Source: Cytidiella melzeri
Taxonomy: Eukaryota > Basidiomycota > Agaricomycetes > Polyporales > Irpicaceae
Assembly (NCBI GenBank): GCA_022592445.1
Contig: JABYQR010000133.1
Coordinates: 46,734-110,733 of the forward strand
DNA: 64,000 nt
Reading direction: 5' to 3'
Shown: positions 8,764 through 17,272 of the stretch, in pieces
How the letters are laid out: every line of letters begins with the position of its first letter
Numbering within the stretch: the stretch's first letter is position 1
The notes under the pieces: generated by a model
Databases searched by the model: none
What the model saw: the letters and a program-made list of their open reading frames with translations, nothing else
Told to the model about the DNA's origin: nothing
Position numbers and translations under genes: made by a program

Positions 8764-11700
8764 CTCCCCCTCGGCGAGACGATACTGGACGAGTCCAAGA
8801 GCCTTGCAATGTCGAGCGTGAACATCATGAGGAAGTGGCTTCGTAAAGATGTCAGCAGGATTACCGGTTCCAGGGATTCGAATCAGTTCGACGAGGCCTT
8901 CGTTGAAGCATTCGTGTACTGCGTGCGCCTTGACTCGGGTATGTTTTGAGCGGTGTTTGACATTTGGAGATTTTGAAGCATCGACAGCACTCTTGTTGTC
9001 GCAATAAAGCGTGATAGGAAGGTTGAGAGGGATGTCGATTTGGTCTGCCAAGTCATTCAGCCATTTGAGTTGTTCGCAGGCTTCGTGTGCTGCGTAGTAC
9101 TCAGAGTCGAAGGTGGATTTGGCAACGGACTGCTGCTTGCGAGATGACCAGCATACAGCTCCATTGCCGAGGAAGAAGGCCCAGCCTGAGGTTGAGAGAG
9201 AGTTGTCGGTGTCGCTGGCAAAATCAGCGTCGGTGTATCCAACAAGTTGATCTTCTCGAGTGTCACTGTGGCCTAGACAGAGTCGGAGGGAGGATGTGCC
9301 ACGGAGGTAGCGAAGGACGTGTTTTGCAGCCTTGAGATGAGACTGCGTGGGGTTTGACTGATATTGACAAAGTCGAGCGACTGCAAAGGCAATATCAGGG
9401 CGAGTACCGAGCATGGCATACATAAGGGAGCCAAGAAGACTGCGGTATTCATGAATGAGTTTTGGATCGCATTGTGAAGGATCCTCTTCGTTCTTCTCCA
9501 ACTTGATACCTGTTGGGAGAGGTGTTGACGCAGGATTTGTGTCCTCGTGTCCGAAGCGCTTGAGAACATTGTTGATGTATACCTCCTGGTCCAGGTATAT
9601 GCGGCGGCTCCCCCTATCCCTAGTGACGCGGATAGCGAGATAGTGCTTGAGTTCCCCCAAGTCCTTGAGTTCGAAGTGCGAGCGGAGCGCGGTCTTCGTT
9701 TCCTTCAGCAGAGCGATGCTGTTGCCCATCATGGTAAGATCGTCGACGTAAACAACGAGAATTTCGAGGTCTCCCCCTCGTCGACGAACAAAAATAGAGA
9801 CGTCACCAGTGTCATGACAGATGAATCCAAGTTGTTCGAGGCATGCCTTTAGCGTGAGGAACCATTGGCGTCCTGCTTGCTTGAGGCCATAGATTGCTTT
9901 CCGAAGGCGACATACTTTGCCTTCGGCCACCACGAAGCCTTCAGGTTGCTCCATATAAACCTCCTCATCCAAAGATCCGTTCAAATACGCCTGATGGAAG
10001 TCGATTTGGTGGATTTCCCAGTCTAGAGTGGCTGCCAGGGCGACGAGATATCGCCAAGATTCCAGACGGGCGACGGGAGCGAAGGTGTCTTCGTAGTCGA
10101 TGCCTTGAATTTGCTCAAATCCTTTAGCTACCAGCCGTGCCTTGTAACGGTCAACATTGCCGTCCTTGTCGAGTTTGAGCTTGTATACCCATTTACTCTT
10201 GATCGCCTTGCGACCTTGAGGTAAATCGACGAGGTCCCACGTTCCTGAGTCCTGGAGACCTTTGAATTCAGTCTCCATTGCCGCGTACCAGTCATCCTTG
10301 TCCTCAGAACCCATAGCCTGTCTGTATGAACGAGGCTCCCCCTGAGGTGTTACAGCTGCCGCTAGGACTAAGTCAGCTTCGTCTGCGAGGACTGCTGCTG
10401 CTCGGTTTTTGCGGTTGTAAGGGAGCTTGTTGCCTCGAGATTGTGTAGCCCGTTGAACATCATCCTCACCTGCTGCCTGCCAGATGGAATCCAGTCGCTT
10501 CTGTTCGCGCGTAGTGCGGCGGGGAAGCTGATGAGCAGGATTCGATATGGGCAGATAGTCGTGTGCTGAGGGACGATTGGGATTTGGTTCAACTTTGGGT
10601 GATTCTACAACTCGAGACGACGAAGGGGTTGGGCTGGACGGTGAGGATGAGAATTCAGTCTTCGGCGTGAAGAACTGATCTGGTGCCTTTCCTTTGCCCT
10701 GCGAGATGCTAGGGTATGGTGAAGGTGTGGCTGGCGTGGATGGTCGAGGAGTGGAAGAGGGGCGCGGTATCTGTGACGGCATCTGCGAGGATGGTGTCCG
10801 TTCCATACGAACGTCCGTAGATGGTGCGCTGAGAGGAGGCAGTTGCTGAGTGGTAGGCACATGTGGCGTGATAGTAGCCGGCTGCTGAGAGGGCGTGTGA
10901 AAGGATGGAGTTTCAAGTTCGAAGTAAGTGGGTGGTGTAGGTTGAGGTGCGCTCAAACGCGGGGGTGTAGGGTTAGGACGGTTAGGAAAGACTGTTTCGT
11001 CGAATACTACGTCTGTACTCGCAACAATCTTATGGGTATGTTTGTCCCAGAGGCGGTAACCTTTAGAACCCGCTTCATACCCAACAAAGACAAGAGGTTG
11101 AGCGTTAGGCTCCAACTTCCGTCGATGATCCTTGTGGATGAGGCGATAGGCCAGGCAGCCAAACACACGGAAGTAGGATACATCCGGTGGTGCGCCTGTG
11201 AGTTTCTCGTATGGTGTCCTCCAGTTCAAGGACTTCTTAGGAGCCCGATTACGAACGTGCACAGCTGTCTTCACAGCTTCCTCCCAGAATCCCTTGGACA
11301 ACCCTGCAGCATGGAGCATGGCTTTCGCAGATTCGACAATCGTACGGTTGTAGCGCTCAGCTTTGCCATTCTGTTGGGGCGTGTCAGGGGTTGTGTGTTG
11401 GTGGATTATACCAAGATCCTTCAGCCGTTGAATGAATCTCTTCGACTGGTATTCTCCCCCCCTGTCGGAGCGGAGGATCTTGATGTCGCAACCAAACTGT
11501 GTCTTGACCATAGCGCGGAAGTCCTCGAACCTCTGTTCTTGCTTGTCTTTGTGTTTAAGAAAGTACACCCAGACGTCGTCGGTGCAGTCATCGATGTACG
11601 TGAGCATGTACAGATTTCCGCCGTTGATAGACGCGGTCTGCATGGGACCGGCAAGATCAGTGTGAATGAGGTCGAATGGTCGAGATGCACGAGGAGTGGA

Positions 11701-13221
11701 GGATGGAGGGAAGGGTCGCCTATGCTGCTTTCCCAAAGCACAGCCCTCGCAGACGTGTTCGGAACGAGGGGCCTCGCTGAGAGCCAGTCCCTTGACAGGA
11801 GAGTCTTCAGAACGTAGCTTTTGAAGGGCTTCAAAGTTGAGATGACCGAAGCGTTGGTGAACAAGGTCAATGGGAGCAGTGGCAGAGTGCGTGGAGGAGG
11901 CGACGTTTGGAGTTGAAATGGTGAGTTCCAACCAATACTGGCCGCCCCTGAGAGAACCTAAGCCGTAGATCTTGTTTTCTTTATAGATCCGAGCTCCCCC
12001 GTCTGAAAAGACAGTGGAGAATCCCTTGGAATCAAGGCAGGAGATAGCAATCATGCGTTCAGCGATGCTCGGGCAGTACAAGACGTTGTCAAGCTGCACT
12101 GTGAGCTGCCTTCCGTCGACGGTTGTGGTGCCAGACACGCGACCTGAACCAAGTGTAGACATCGTAGTCTTAGACGAGTTTGCCAGCGTAGCGAAGTGCG
12201 GCGTAGCAAATGCCTTGTACTCAGTGAAGTCGTTGATGTCGTTGGTAATGTGTTTCGTGCAGCCGGAATCAAGCATCCATGGCGTAGAGCCAGCGGTGTA
12301 CCAGTAAACAGCGGCGTTGGAGGCTTTGGACTCGGGGTCCTCAGCAGAAACTACATGTACAGCGGCGGAACCATTCGACGTAGAACCAGACGACTCCTTC
12401 CCCTTTCCTTTCTCCTTCTCCTCCTTGATGCCCTTGGAGGCAGCAGCCTTCTTCCTACACTCCCCCTCAACGTGACCCGTGTACCCACAGAAGTTGCACT
12501 TCTTCTTCTTCTTCTTGTTGGCGTTCGAAGCCGAAGAAGCCTGCTTGCCTGCCCGGACAGCAGAGACGTCTGACGATCCCTTGCGCGAAGCCTCGTCGAT
12601 GAGGCGCGAGCGGATGTCGTCGTACTTGAGGTCCTTGGGGGCGGTGACAGCGAGGATGGGTTCGACAATGTTGCCGAAGGAATCAGGGATGACCGAGAGG
12701 AGGCCGAAGATCTTGAGCAGCTCCTTGTTGTCGAGGATGCCAGAGTCACTGACCTCCTTCCATAAGCGACCACGTTCCTCAATCTGCTCAACGAACGGGC
12801 GAGAGCCATCCATCTGAGAGAGGAAGTACTGCTTGAATTTGAGGAAGGCGGAGAGAGTGGTAGTGGCAGAGTAGTTGGCATGCAAGGTGGCGTAGATCTC
12901 GGCAGCAGTTTTGGTCTCGGTATCGACGAGGTGGTGGAGTGTGGGGTCAACGGTGTTCAACAGGACGAGAGAAACGTTTGCGTCAGCAATCTCCCATTTT
13001 TCGTAGTCGGCGTCCTTAGCATCTGGCTTAGTGAGGGTGCCGTCGATGAGGGACAGGGACTTGGTGACGCGAAGGTACTGCTTGATGACAGCGTTCCATG
13101 TCTTCCAGTTGGAAGCACCAGTCAACTTGGCGATCGATTCAATCTTGATGAGAGGAGGTGCCGTGGTAGAGGCAAAAGAGGAGTTGGCCGCAGAGGGACC
13201 AGCAGAGGCGGAGGTAGCCAT
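8761..13221 (-). CDS. copia-2 Gag-Pol polyprotein
   Basis: 1486 residues in one frame. Gag contains a UBN2-like capsid region and a zinc knuckle CNFCGYTGHVEGEC near residue 240. Protease has WMLDSGCTKHI near 315. The GAG-pre-integrase segment (VHQRFGHLNFEAL ... CEGCALGK) precedes the integrase core, with LIHTDLAGP, ILRSDRGGEY and PQQNGKAERYN carrying the acidic triad. A long Pro/Ser-rich linker follows. Reverse transcriptase has FAPVARLESWR, AIYGLKQAGRQW and a canonical YVDD box. RNase H has YTDADFASD, KSTFDSEYYAA (where many copia have STEAEY) and LYCDNKSAV. No defects are visible. Confidence 0.95.
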   Translation of the reverse strand: MATSASAGPSAANSSFASTTAPPLIKIESIAKLTGASNWKTWNAVIKQYLRVTKSLSLIDGTLTKPDAKDADYEKWEIADANVSLVLLNTVDPTLHHLVDTETKTAAEIYATLHANYSATTTLSAFLKFKQYFLSQMDGSRPFVEQIEERGRLWKEVSDSGILDNKELLKIFGLLSVIPDSFGNIVEPILAVTAPKDLKYDDIRSRLIDEASRKGSSDVSAVRAGKQASSASNANKKKKKKCNFCGYTGHVEGECRKKAAASKGIKEEKEKGKGKESSGSTSNGSAAVHVVSAEDPESKASNAAVYWYTAGSTPWMLDSGCTKHITNDINDFTEYKAFATPHFATLANSSKTTMSTLGSGRVSGTTTVDGRQLTVQLDNVLYCPSIAERMIAISCLDSKGFSTVFSDGGARIYKENKIYGLGSLRGGQYWLELTISTPNVASSTHSATAPIDLVHQRFGHLNFEALQKLRSEDSPVKGLALSEAPRSEHVCEGCALGKQHRRPFPPSSTPRASRPFDLIHTDLAGPMQTASINGGNLYMLTYIDDCTDDVWVYFLKHKDKQEQRFEDFRAMVKTQFGCDIKILRSDRGGEYQSKRFIQRLKDLGIIHQHTTPDTPQQNGKAERYNRTIVESAKAMLHAAGLSKGFWEEAVKTAVHVRNRAPKKSLNWRTPYEKLTGAPPDVSYFRVFGCLAYRLIHKDHRRKLEPNAQPLVFVGYEAGSKGYRLWDKHTHKIVASTDVVFDETVFPNRPNPTPPRLSAPQPTPPTYFELETPSFHTPSQQPATITPHVPTTQQLPPLSAPSTDVRMERTPSSQMPSQIPRPSSTPRPSTPATPSPYPSISQGKGKAPDQFFTPKTEFSSSPSSPTPSSSRVVESPKVEPNPNRPSAHDYLPISNPAHQLPRRTTREQKRLDSIWQAAGEDDVQRATQSRGNKLPYNRKNRAAAVLADEADLVLAAAVTPQGEPRSYRQAMGSEDKDDWYAAMETEFKGLQDSGTWDLVDLPQGRKAIKSKWVYKLKLDKDGNVDRYKARLVAKGFEQIQGIDYEDTFAPVARLESWRYLVALAATLDWEIHQIDFHQAYLNGSLDEEVYMEQPEGFVVAEGKVCRLRKAIYGLKQAGRQWFLTLKACLEQLGFICHDTGDVSIFVRRRGGDLEILVVYVDDLTMMGNSIALLKETKTALRSHFELKDLGELKHYLAIRVTRDRGSRRIYLDQEVYINNVLKRFGHEDTNPASTPLPTGIKLEKNEEDPSQCDPKLIHEYRSLLGSLMYAMLGTRPDIAFAVARLCQYQSNPTQSHLKAAKHVLRYLRGTSSLRLCLGHSDTREDQLVGYTDADFASDTDNSLSTSGWAFFLGNGAVCWSSRKQQSVAKSTFDSEYYAAHEACEQLKWLNDLADQIDIPLNLPITLYCDNKSAVDASKSPNVKHRSKHTRVKAHAVHECFNEGLVELIRIPGTGNPADIFTKPLPHDVHARHCKALGLVQYRLAEGE

Positions 13222-13326
13222 GATCAGGGATATGGATGTGGACCTGGATATGCGTGTGTGGACGTATAGGAGCGAATGTGCTAGATGAGCACAGAGCAGG
13301 TGAACAGTGTGTGGAGATTAGAGCTA

Positions 13327-13342
13327 GGCGGGGCTCATAACC
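13327..13342 (-). promoter_or_regulatory. copia-2 primer-binding site
   Basis: GGTTATGAGCCCCGCC on the element strand, directly against the 5' LTR and identical to the copia-1 site although the LTRs are unrelated. Confidence 0.8.
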
Positions 13343-13645
13343 TAATGACGAGTTGAGAGAACGTAGTCACTTAGGCAAGGGTGGATGCGCTGTCGTAAAC
13401 CCACTGCAGACTGTAGGGACCTAGTACACACGGAGACGAGTTAATCCAGGTGCGAAGATGAGAGCACAATGGAGGAGTAGAGAACCAGGGTGAAAGGGTT
13501 ATATACTACAAGGAAGCTGGCAACGAGGCAGTGTCCGCGTGATGAAACAAAAGATGCGATCATACTACAAAGGAGTCATGAGACAGGAGACAAAAGAGTG
13601 TCTGATAGGGGCGAAGTCCATGAGTAGCGCCGCAAAAGTCCATTA
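13343..13645 (-). repeat. copia-2 5' LTR
   Basis: 303 bp, ending at the CATTA terminus on the plus strand. The right target duplication CATCC is 13646-13650, after which the LINE frame resumes. Confidence 0.92.
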
Positions 13646-13650
13646 CATCC

Positions 13651-15344
13651 TTGAATTAGATAAACTCGAACTCGCCCATTTCCCACTTCCTAGATACAAC
13701 GGGCCCTTACCTTCCCTCTCCGTATCCATCGACAACTCCTCCGTAACTCTCTCCCCCAAACATATATGGCGGTACCTCGGTTTCTTCTTTGATTCCCAAC
13801 TCAACTTCAAGTACCACGTTCGATTTTACGCCACAAAGGCCCTTAGCACCGTTCGAGGATACCCCATGCTGGGGAACTCCAACCGCGGCCTTGCTCCGGC
13901 ACAAAAGCGCCTCTTATACATCTCATGTGTTCGTCCCATCCTTACATATGGCTTCCGCCTCTGGTTCAACCCCCGCAAACCTCAAAAAGCCCTCATCGCG
14001 TCCCTCTCGCAAGCCCAGTCAGCCGCCGCAAGGTGGATACTGGGCGCCTTCCGCACTTCTCCCACTGGTGGGATGGAAATTCTCGCCGGCCTTCTCCCAA
14101 TCCGCCTCCACCTCAGAAAGTTATTCGACACATCCATCCTCCGCACACAATGTCTTCCCCCAAGTCATCTCGTCTCCATCGCCGTCACCCCTAAAGCAAA
14201 CCGCAACACGTCTCACACCATCGGATTCCCCGTCCATAACGTCCTTCCTCACTCGCACCTTCCCTTACAAATTCACCACCAAGCCGCCACACCCGATCTG
14301 GAACCTATTAGTCACTCGCACCCCGAACTACAGCCCGGAAACAGAGTAGTAGACATATTTGAGTCGCGCATTTCTTTTAATCTTAATCACCCTAAAAAGT
14401 CCTCTGACGCTTTTAAATCTTGGTTAGAAAACAAACAATCATTCATCAGACACTTATCTGCCTCCCCTTTAACCACTTTCGCCTTCTCGGACGGGTCAGC
14501 ACGCACAGGAACTCCGGACGTTGCCGCCGCCGCCTACCGTTTGTACGTTGGAAGGGCTCTCGTTGCCTCGAGGGCCTTCACATACGCCAATGCCACGTCG
14601 TTTGACGCTGAACTATTAGCCCTTGCTGCGTGCATCGCGCGGGGCATCAACACTACCACCACCGACCTCCACATATTCTGCGACTGCGAGTCCGCCATTA
14701 CCACCCTCCTCAAGGTCGAACCGCACTCCGCTCAGGCCATATCCATCAGCATCACCAGTCGCCTGCGCGAATGGTTCTCTCTCAACCCTGCAGCGCACCT
14801 TCACATCCATTGGTGCCCAGGACACGTGGGCATCGAACAAAACGAGTCGGTAGACCAGCAAGCACGGGAAGCACTGGATAACCCGAACCCTATACCTTTC
14901 ACCTCGGTCGCATGGACCAGGAAACTCGCCAAGACTCGCGCAGTCGCTGCGTGGACGAACATGTGCCAACAGCCCGCATACCGTGGCCACAACTTCTTAA
15001 GCGGACGACGACCGGTCGCTCCTAACACCCACAAGGGCGGAAAGTTCCTCACCCGCTTCAATACCAACGCATTGGCCGCTCGAGCAGCTCGAGCCATCCT
15101 AAACCACGCACCCACTGGAGAGTACCGATCCCGCTTTTTCCCCACCGAGGCCACCCGATGCGATCAATGCAACGTCTTACAGTCGCGCATGCACATCCTC
15201 AACCAATGTACTCGGTATCGCCGGCCGCGACGCAACTTTCTAGAGTTCCTCAAGAACTCTGCTGACCCTGACCCCGCTCTCTATACTTTTCTTCTTGAAA
15301 ACCCACTTGCATTCACATTCGAACACGCTCCCACCAATATCTAG
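13651..15344 (+). pseudogene. LINE ORF, part 3: end of RT, RNase H and Cys/His tail
   Basis: The frame resumes with ELDKLELAHFP, the conserved segment after the RT active site, then a thumb region. An RNase H domain follows: FAFSDGSARTG (first Asp, near 14485), SFDAELLALAA (Glu), LHIFCDCESA (Asp) and HIHWCPGHVGIEQNESVD near the end, so all four acidic positions are present. The C-terminus has CDQCNVLQSRMHILNQC, a zinc-binding type cluster. The stop is TAG at 15342-15344. An ATG inside the copia LTR at 13539 happens to be in frame but is not the LINE start. RNase H would remove the RNA strand during second-strand synthesis. Confidence 0.85.
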
Positions 15345-15510
15345 TAGTCTTTGATGTGGTAGTGTACATTCGTTGCGCGTTTCGCGTGTCTAGGCATTAA
15401 GGTCTTCCTGTTACGCGTACGTTATTATGTGTATAGTTCTACCGTTCGTATCGTCCCTGGCTCCGCCGACGTTTAATAACATTGATTTAAATTTAAAAAA
15501 TAAAAAAAAA
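15345..15510 (+). other. LINE 3' UTR and A-rich tail
   Basis: After the stop there is no further frame. The sequence ends in an A-rich tract (about 15489-15510, with nine consecutive A at the very end). The next base, 15511, starts a sequence repeated at 20358 and 24051, so the LINE junction is sharply defined on this side. Confidence 0.75.
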
Positions 15511-15750
15511 GCATGTCACAGTCACTCAGAGTCATGGCTGAATTTCGACGTGGCTGATTATTAGCGCCAGCGTTGTGGCGCAAGCGCGTTAGTCCGGACC
15601 ACTTAGTCAGCAGTGCCCGCATTTTCTCGTGATGATTACAAAAAGCCTAATCGCTGATGTTCGCGTACACAAGCTACACGTACATCCCCTATCGCTATTC
15701 CTTACTACTACTACAGTGTACAGTAACAAACAGCCCTCCACACCAACCTC
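15511..15750. repeat. Start of duplicated block, copy A
   Basis: The stretch beginning GCATGTCACAGTCACTCAG is repeated at 20358 and 24051, each followed by a GCGCCAGCG...GGCGCAAG inverted motif. Copies A and C then stay similar through the MFS 3' exons; copy B diverges for a few hundred bases. No gene is seen in this stretch. Confidence 0.75.
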
Positions 15751-16735
15751 TCAAAGCACATACCCACCGTGACCTCCTCTACTCAAAACCATCCAACACA
15801 CCCCCGCACACCCCACAATTCCCACCTGAAGCACCGAACACAGCCACGCAGCCACCCGAAACCCCGGCGCCCTACTCAGCTCCCCAAGCACCCACGTCGC
15901 CAAAATCCCCCCGCAGGTTGTCGAAACAGTGAGCAACGCGATGGCAGTGGCTCGTGTGGTGTACGGAGAGGCGAGTGGAGGGGCGATGCTGTACGTGCCT
16001 GGGAAGGTGAGGAAGAGTGAGGTGTATCGGGTGTGTGGGTGATTGGCTGAGGCGAGGAAGAGAAAGAAGCCGGCGGTACCGAGGAGGGCGAAGAGGATAA
16101 TGGTGAGGCCGCGTTTATGGTATTTGTCCGACAAGTAGGACGAGGCAATAGATACTGAAAAGAAAAACATTAGTGAACTTTCAGGGGAGCAAGGAATGGT
16201 ACGTACGGAAGAAGCAAGCGGCGAACAGCGGGACGCTCATCAACTGTGCCTCGTTCGACGTGTATCCGAGGTACACAACGATCGAAGGCAAAAAGCTGTA
16301 TATAATGAGCTGCCGCAATTAAATCATAGAAAATGGAGACTTACTATGCCAACCCACTCAACGTCGCCCCGTTGTGTAATGCTGCGCCGACGCGCAACCA
16401 TACGTGCACCATTTACAATGCCGTCCATACATCGTTTCGCGTGACCAGTTCCTCCTGCATTTGCTTGCTCGAGTGGTCACAAGACGGAAGCTCATCCTCG
16501 CAGAGCACATCTTCAATGTATGCCTTCTCAGCCGCAGTGTAGAACGCAACGTGCGCGTGTCATTGCGTCCGAGGGAAAATGAAGAAGGAGATGAGGTCAA
16601 AGAGCACTATGAAAAGGCCTTCCTGAACGTCAAATTCGTTTCAAGACTTGGAGTAGAATAGTTGTGAGATGCGCGCGTACGAGAATAAAGATCCATGCTC
16701 AGACGGGTCTGTGGCCTACACCATGCAAATGGGAT
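15751..16735 (-). pseudogene. DAL5-type MFS transporter, 3' fragment (copy A)
   Basis: The minus-strand frames match the last exons of the intact transporter at 24321-26146. The final exon (about 16155-15751) reads SIASSYLSDKYHKRG, then TTRATAIALLTVSTTCGG, to a C-terminal GGYVL. A small middle exon (about 16297-16206) and the loop exon (about 16640-16358) follow. Similarity stops near 16735 inside the counterpart of exon 5, so the N-terminal half with the first membrane segments is absent. The same breakpoint is seen in copy B, so truncation preceded one duplication. Exon 6 also has broken frames here. It is a relic, though the last exon remains open. Confidence 0.75.
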
Positions 16736-17272
16736 ACATCACATCTGAGTGTAGTCAGTTCGAAAGGCTTTGCAACAATCAATAAGAAGGCTGACCATTG
16801 CAAGTGGCATATAGGCAAGAATATCCAACAGGTTTCGACGTAGTAGAGGAAGCGATTCGCCTTGCAATGCTGATGTGGAGGTGACTATTAAATCATCCAG
16901 CACCGCATCGTAGCACATGTATAAGGCCTGTCGTGCACATTGTTCCTGTAAAAGACGTACTCCTAGACCACCATTTCAATAATTTGAGTCACTGGCAACC
17001 GACGGATGAGAATGAGAGTGAGAGAGCGCGCTCGGCGGGTGTACGGAGGACTAAGATCGGAATAAGAAACGGGAGCCTCCATACCGCCGAATTCGAACGT
17101 CCGCTACTCACTCAATTTGGACAACGGGCCAGTCAATCAAAAATCACCTCTGGCAGACTCGAAGGTCGTCTTGCGCAACAAAGAATTGAAACACGATCCT
17201 GCATATTACAGTACAAGTCCTACACCACTTCCACCGACACGTCAGAACAGCACGCCGTTGCTTCCCATGATC
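16736..17272. repeat. Shared spacer between MFS fragment and FunK1, copy A
   Basis: This stretch matches about 21750-22330 in copy B (for example GTAGTCAGTTC, GGCTGACCATTGCAAGTGG and CCTGTCGTGCACATT blocks). No gene can be supported; short minus frames in both copies are not conserved in length. Confidence 0.5.

Larger units (their letters stand above)
8461..13645 (-). mobile_element. Ty1/copia retrotransposon copia-2, intact
   Basis: A full-length 5185-bp minus-strand element with 303-bp LTRs differing by eye at one base, CATCC target duplications, a primer-binding site and one open 1486-codon Gag-Pol frame. It interrupts the LINE only 45 bp (plus target duplications) from copia-1 but is unrelated in LTR sequence. 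LTR ends are TAATG...CATTA as judged by the duplications, an inverted repeat that departs from the TG...CA rule. Confidence 0.93.
1230..15510 (+). mobile_element. LINE (non-LTR retrotransposon) with two nested copia elements
   Basis: One LINE copy lies in three pieces: 1230-3152, 8416-8460 and 13651-15510. Removing the two copia elements and one copy of each target duplication rejoins a single frame of 1226 codons including the stop, counted from 1214. Domains in order are apurinic-type endonuclease, reverse transcriptase, RNase H and a C-terminal Cys/His cluster, followed by about 165 bp of 3' UTR and an A-rich tail ending at 15510. The 5' part, including any ORF1 and the start of the endonuclease, is absent from the window. 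Either the copy is 5' truncated or its 5' end lies beyond the LTR element at the left edge. Confidence 0.85.

Noticed and set aside
10843..11817. Plus-strand open frame of 324 codons
   Set aside because: Antisense to copia-2 integrase; no recognisable content.
13539..13650. Apparent start of a 601-codon plus-strand protein inside the copia-2 LTR
   Set aside because: The upstream part is LTR that is in frame by chance; the real gene is the LINE frame continuing from 8460.
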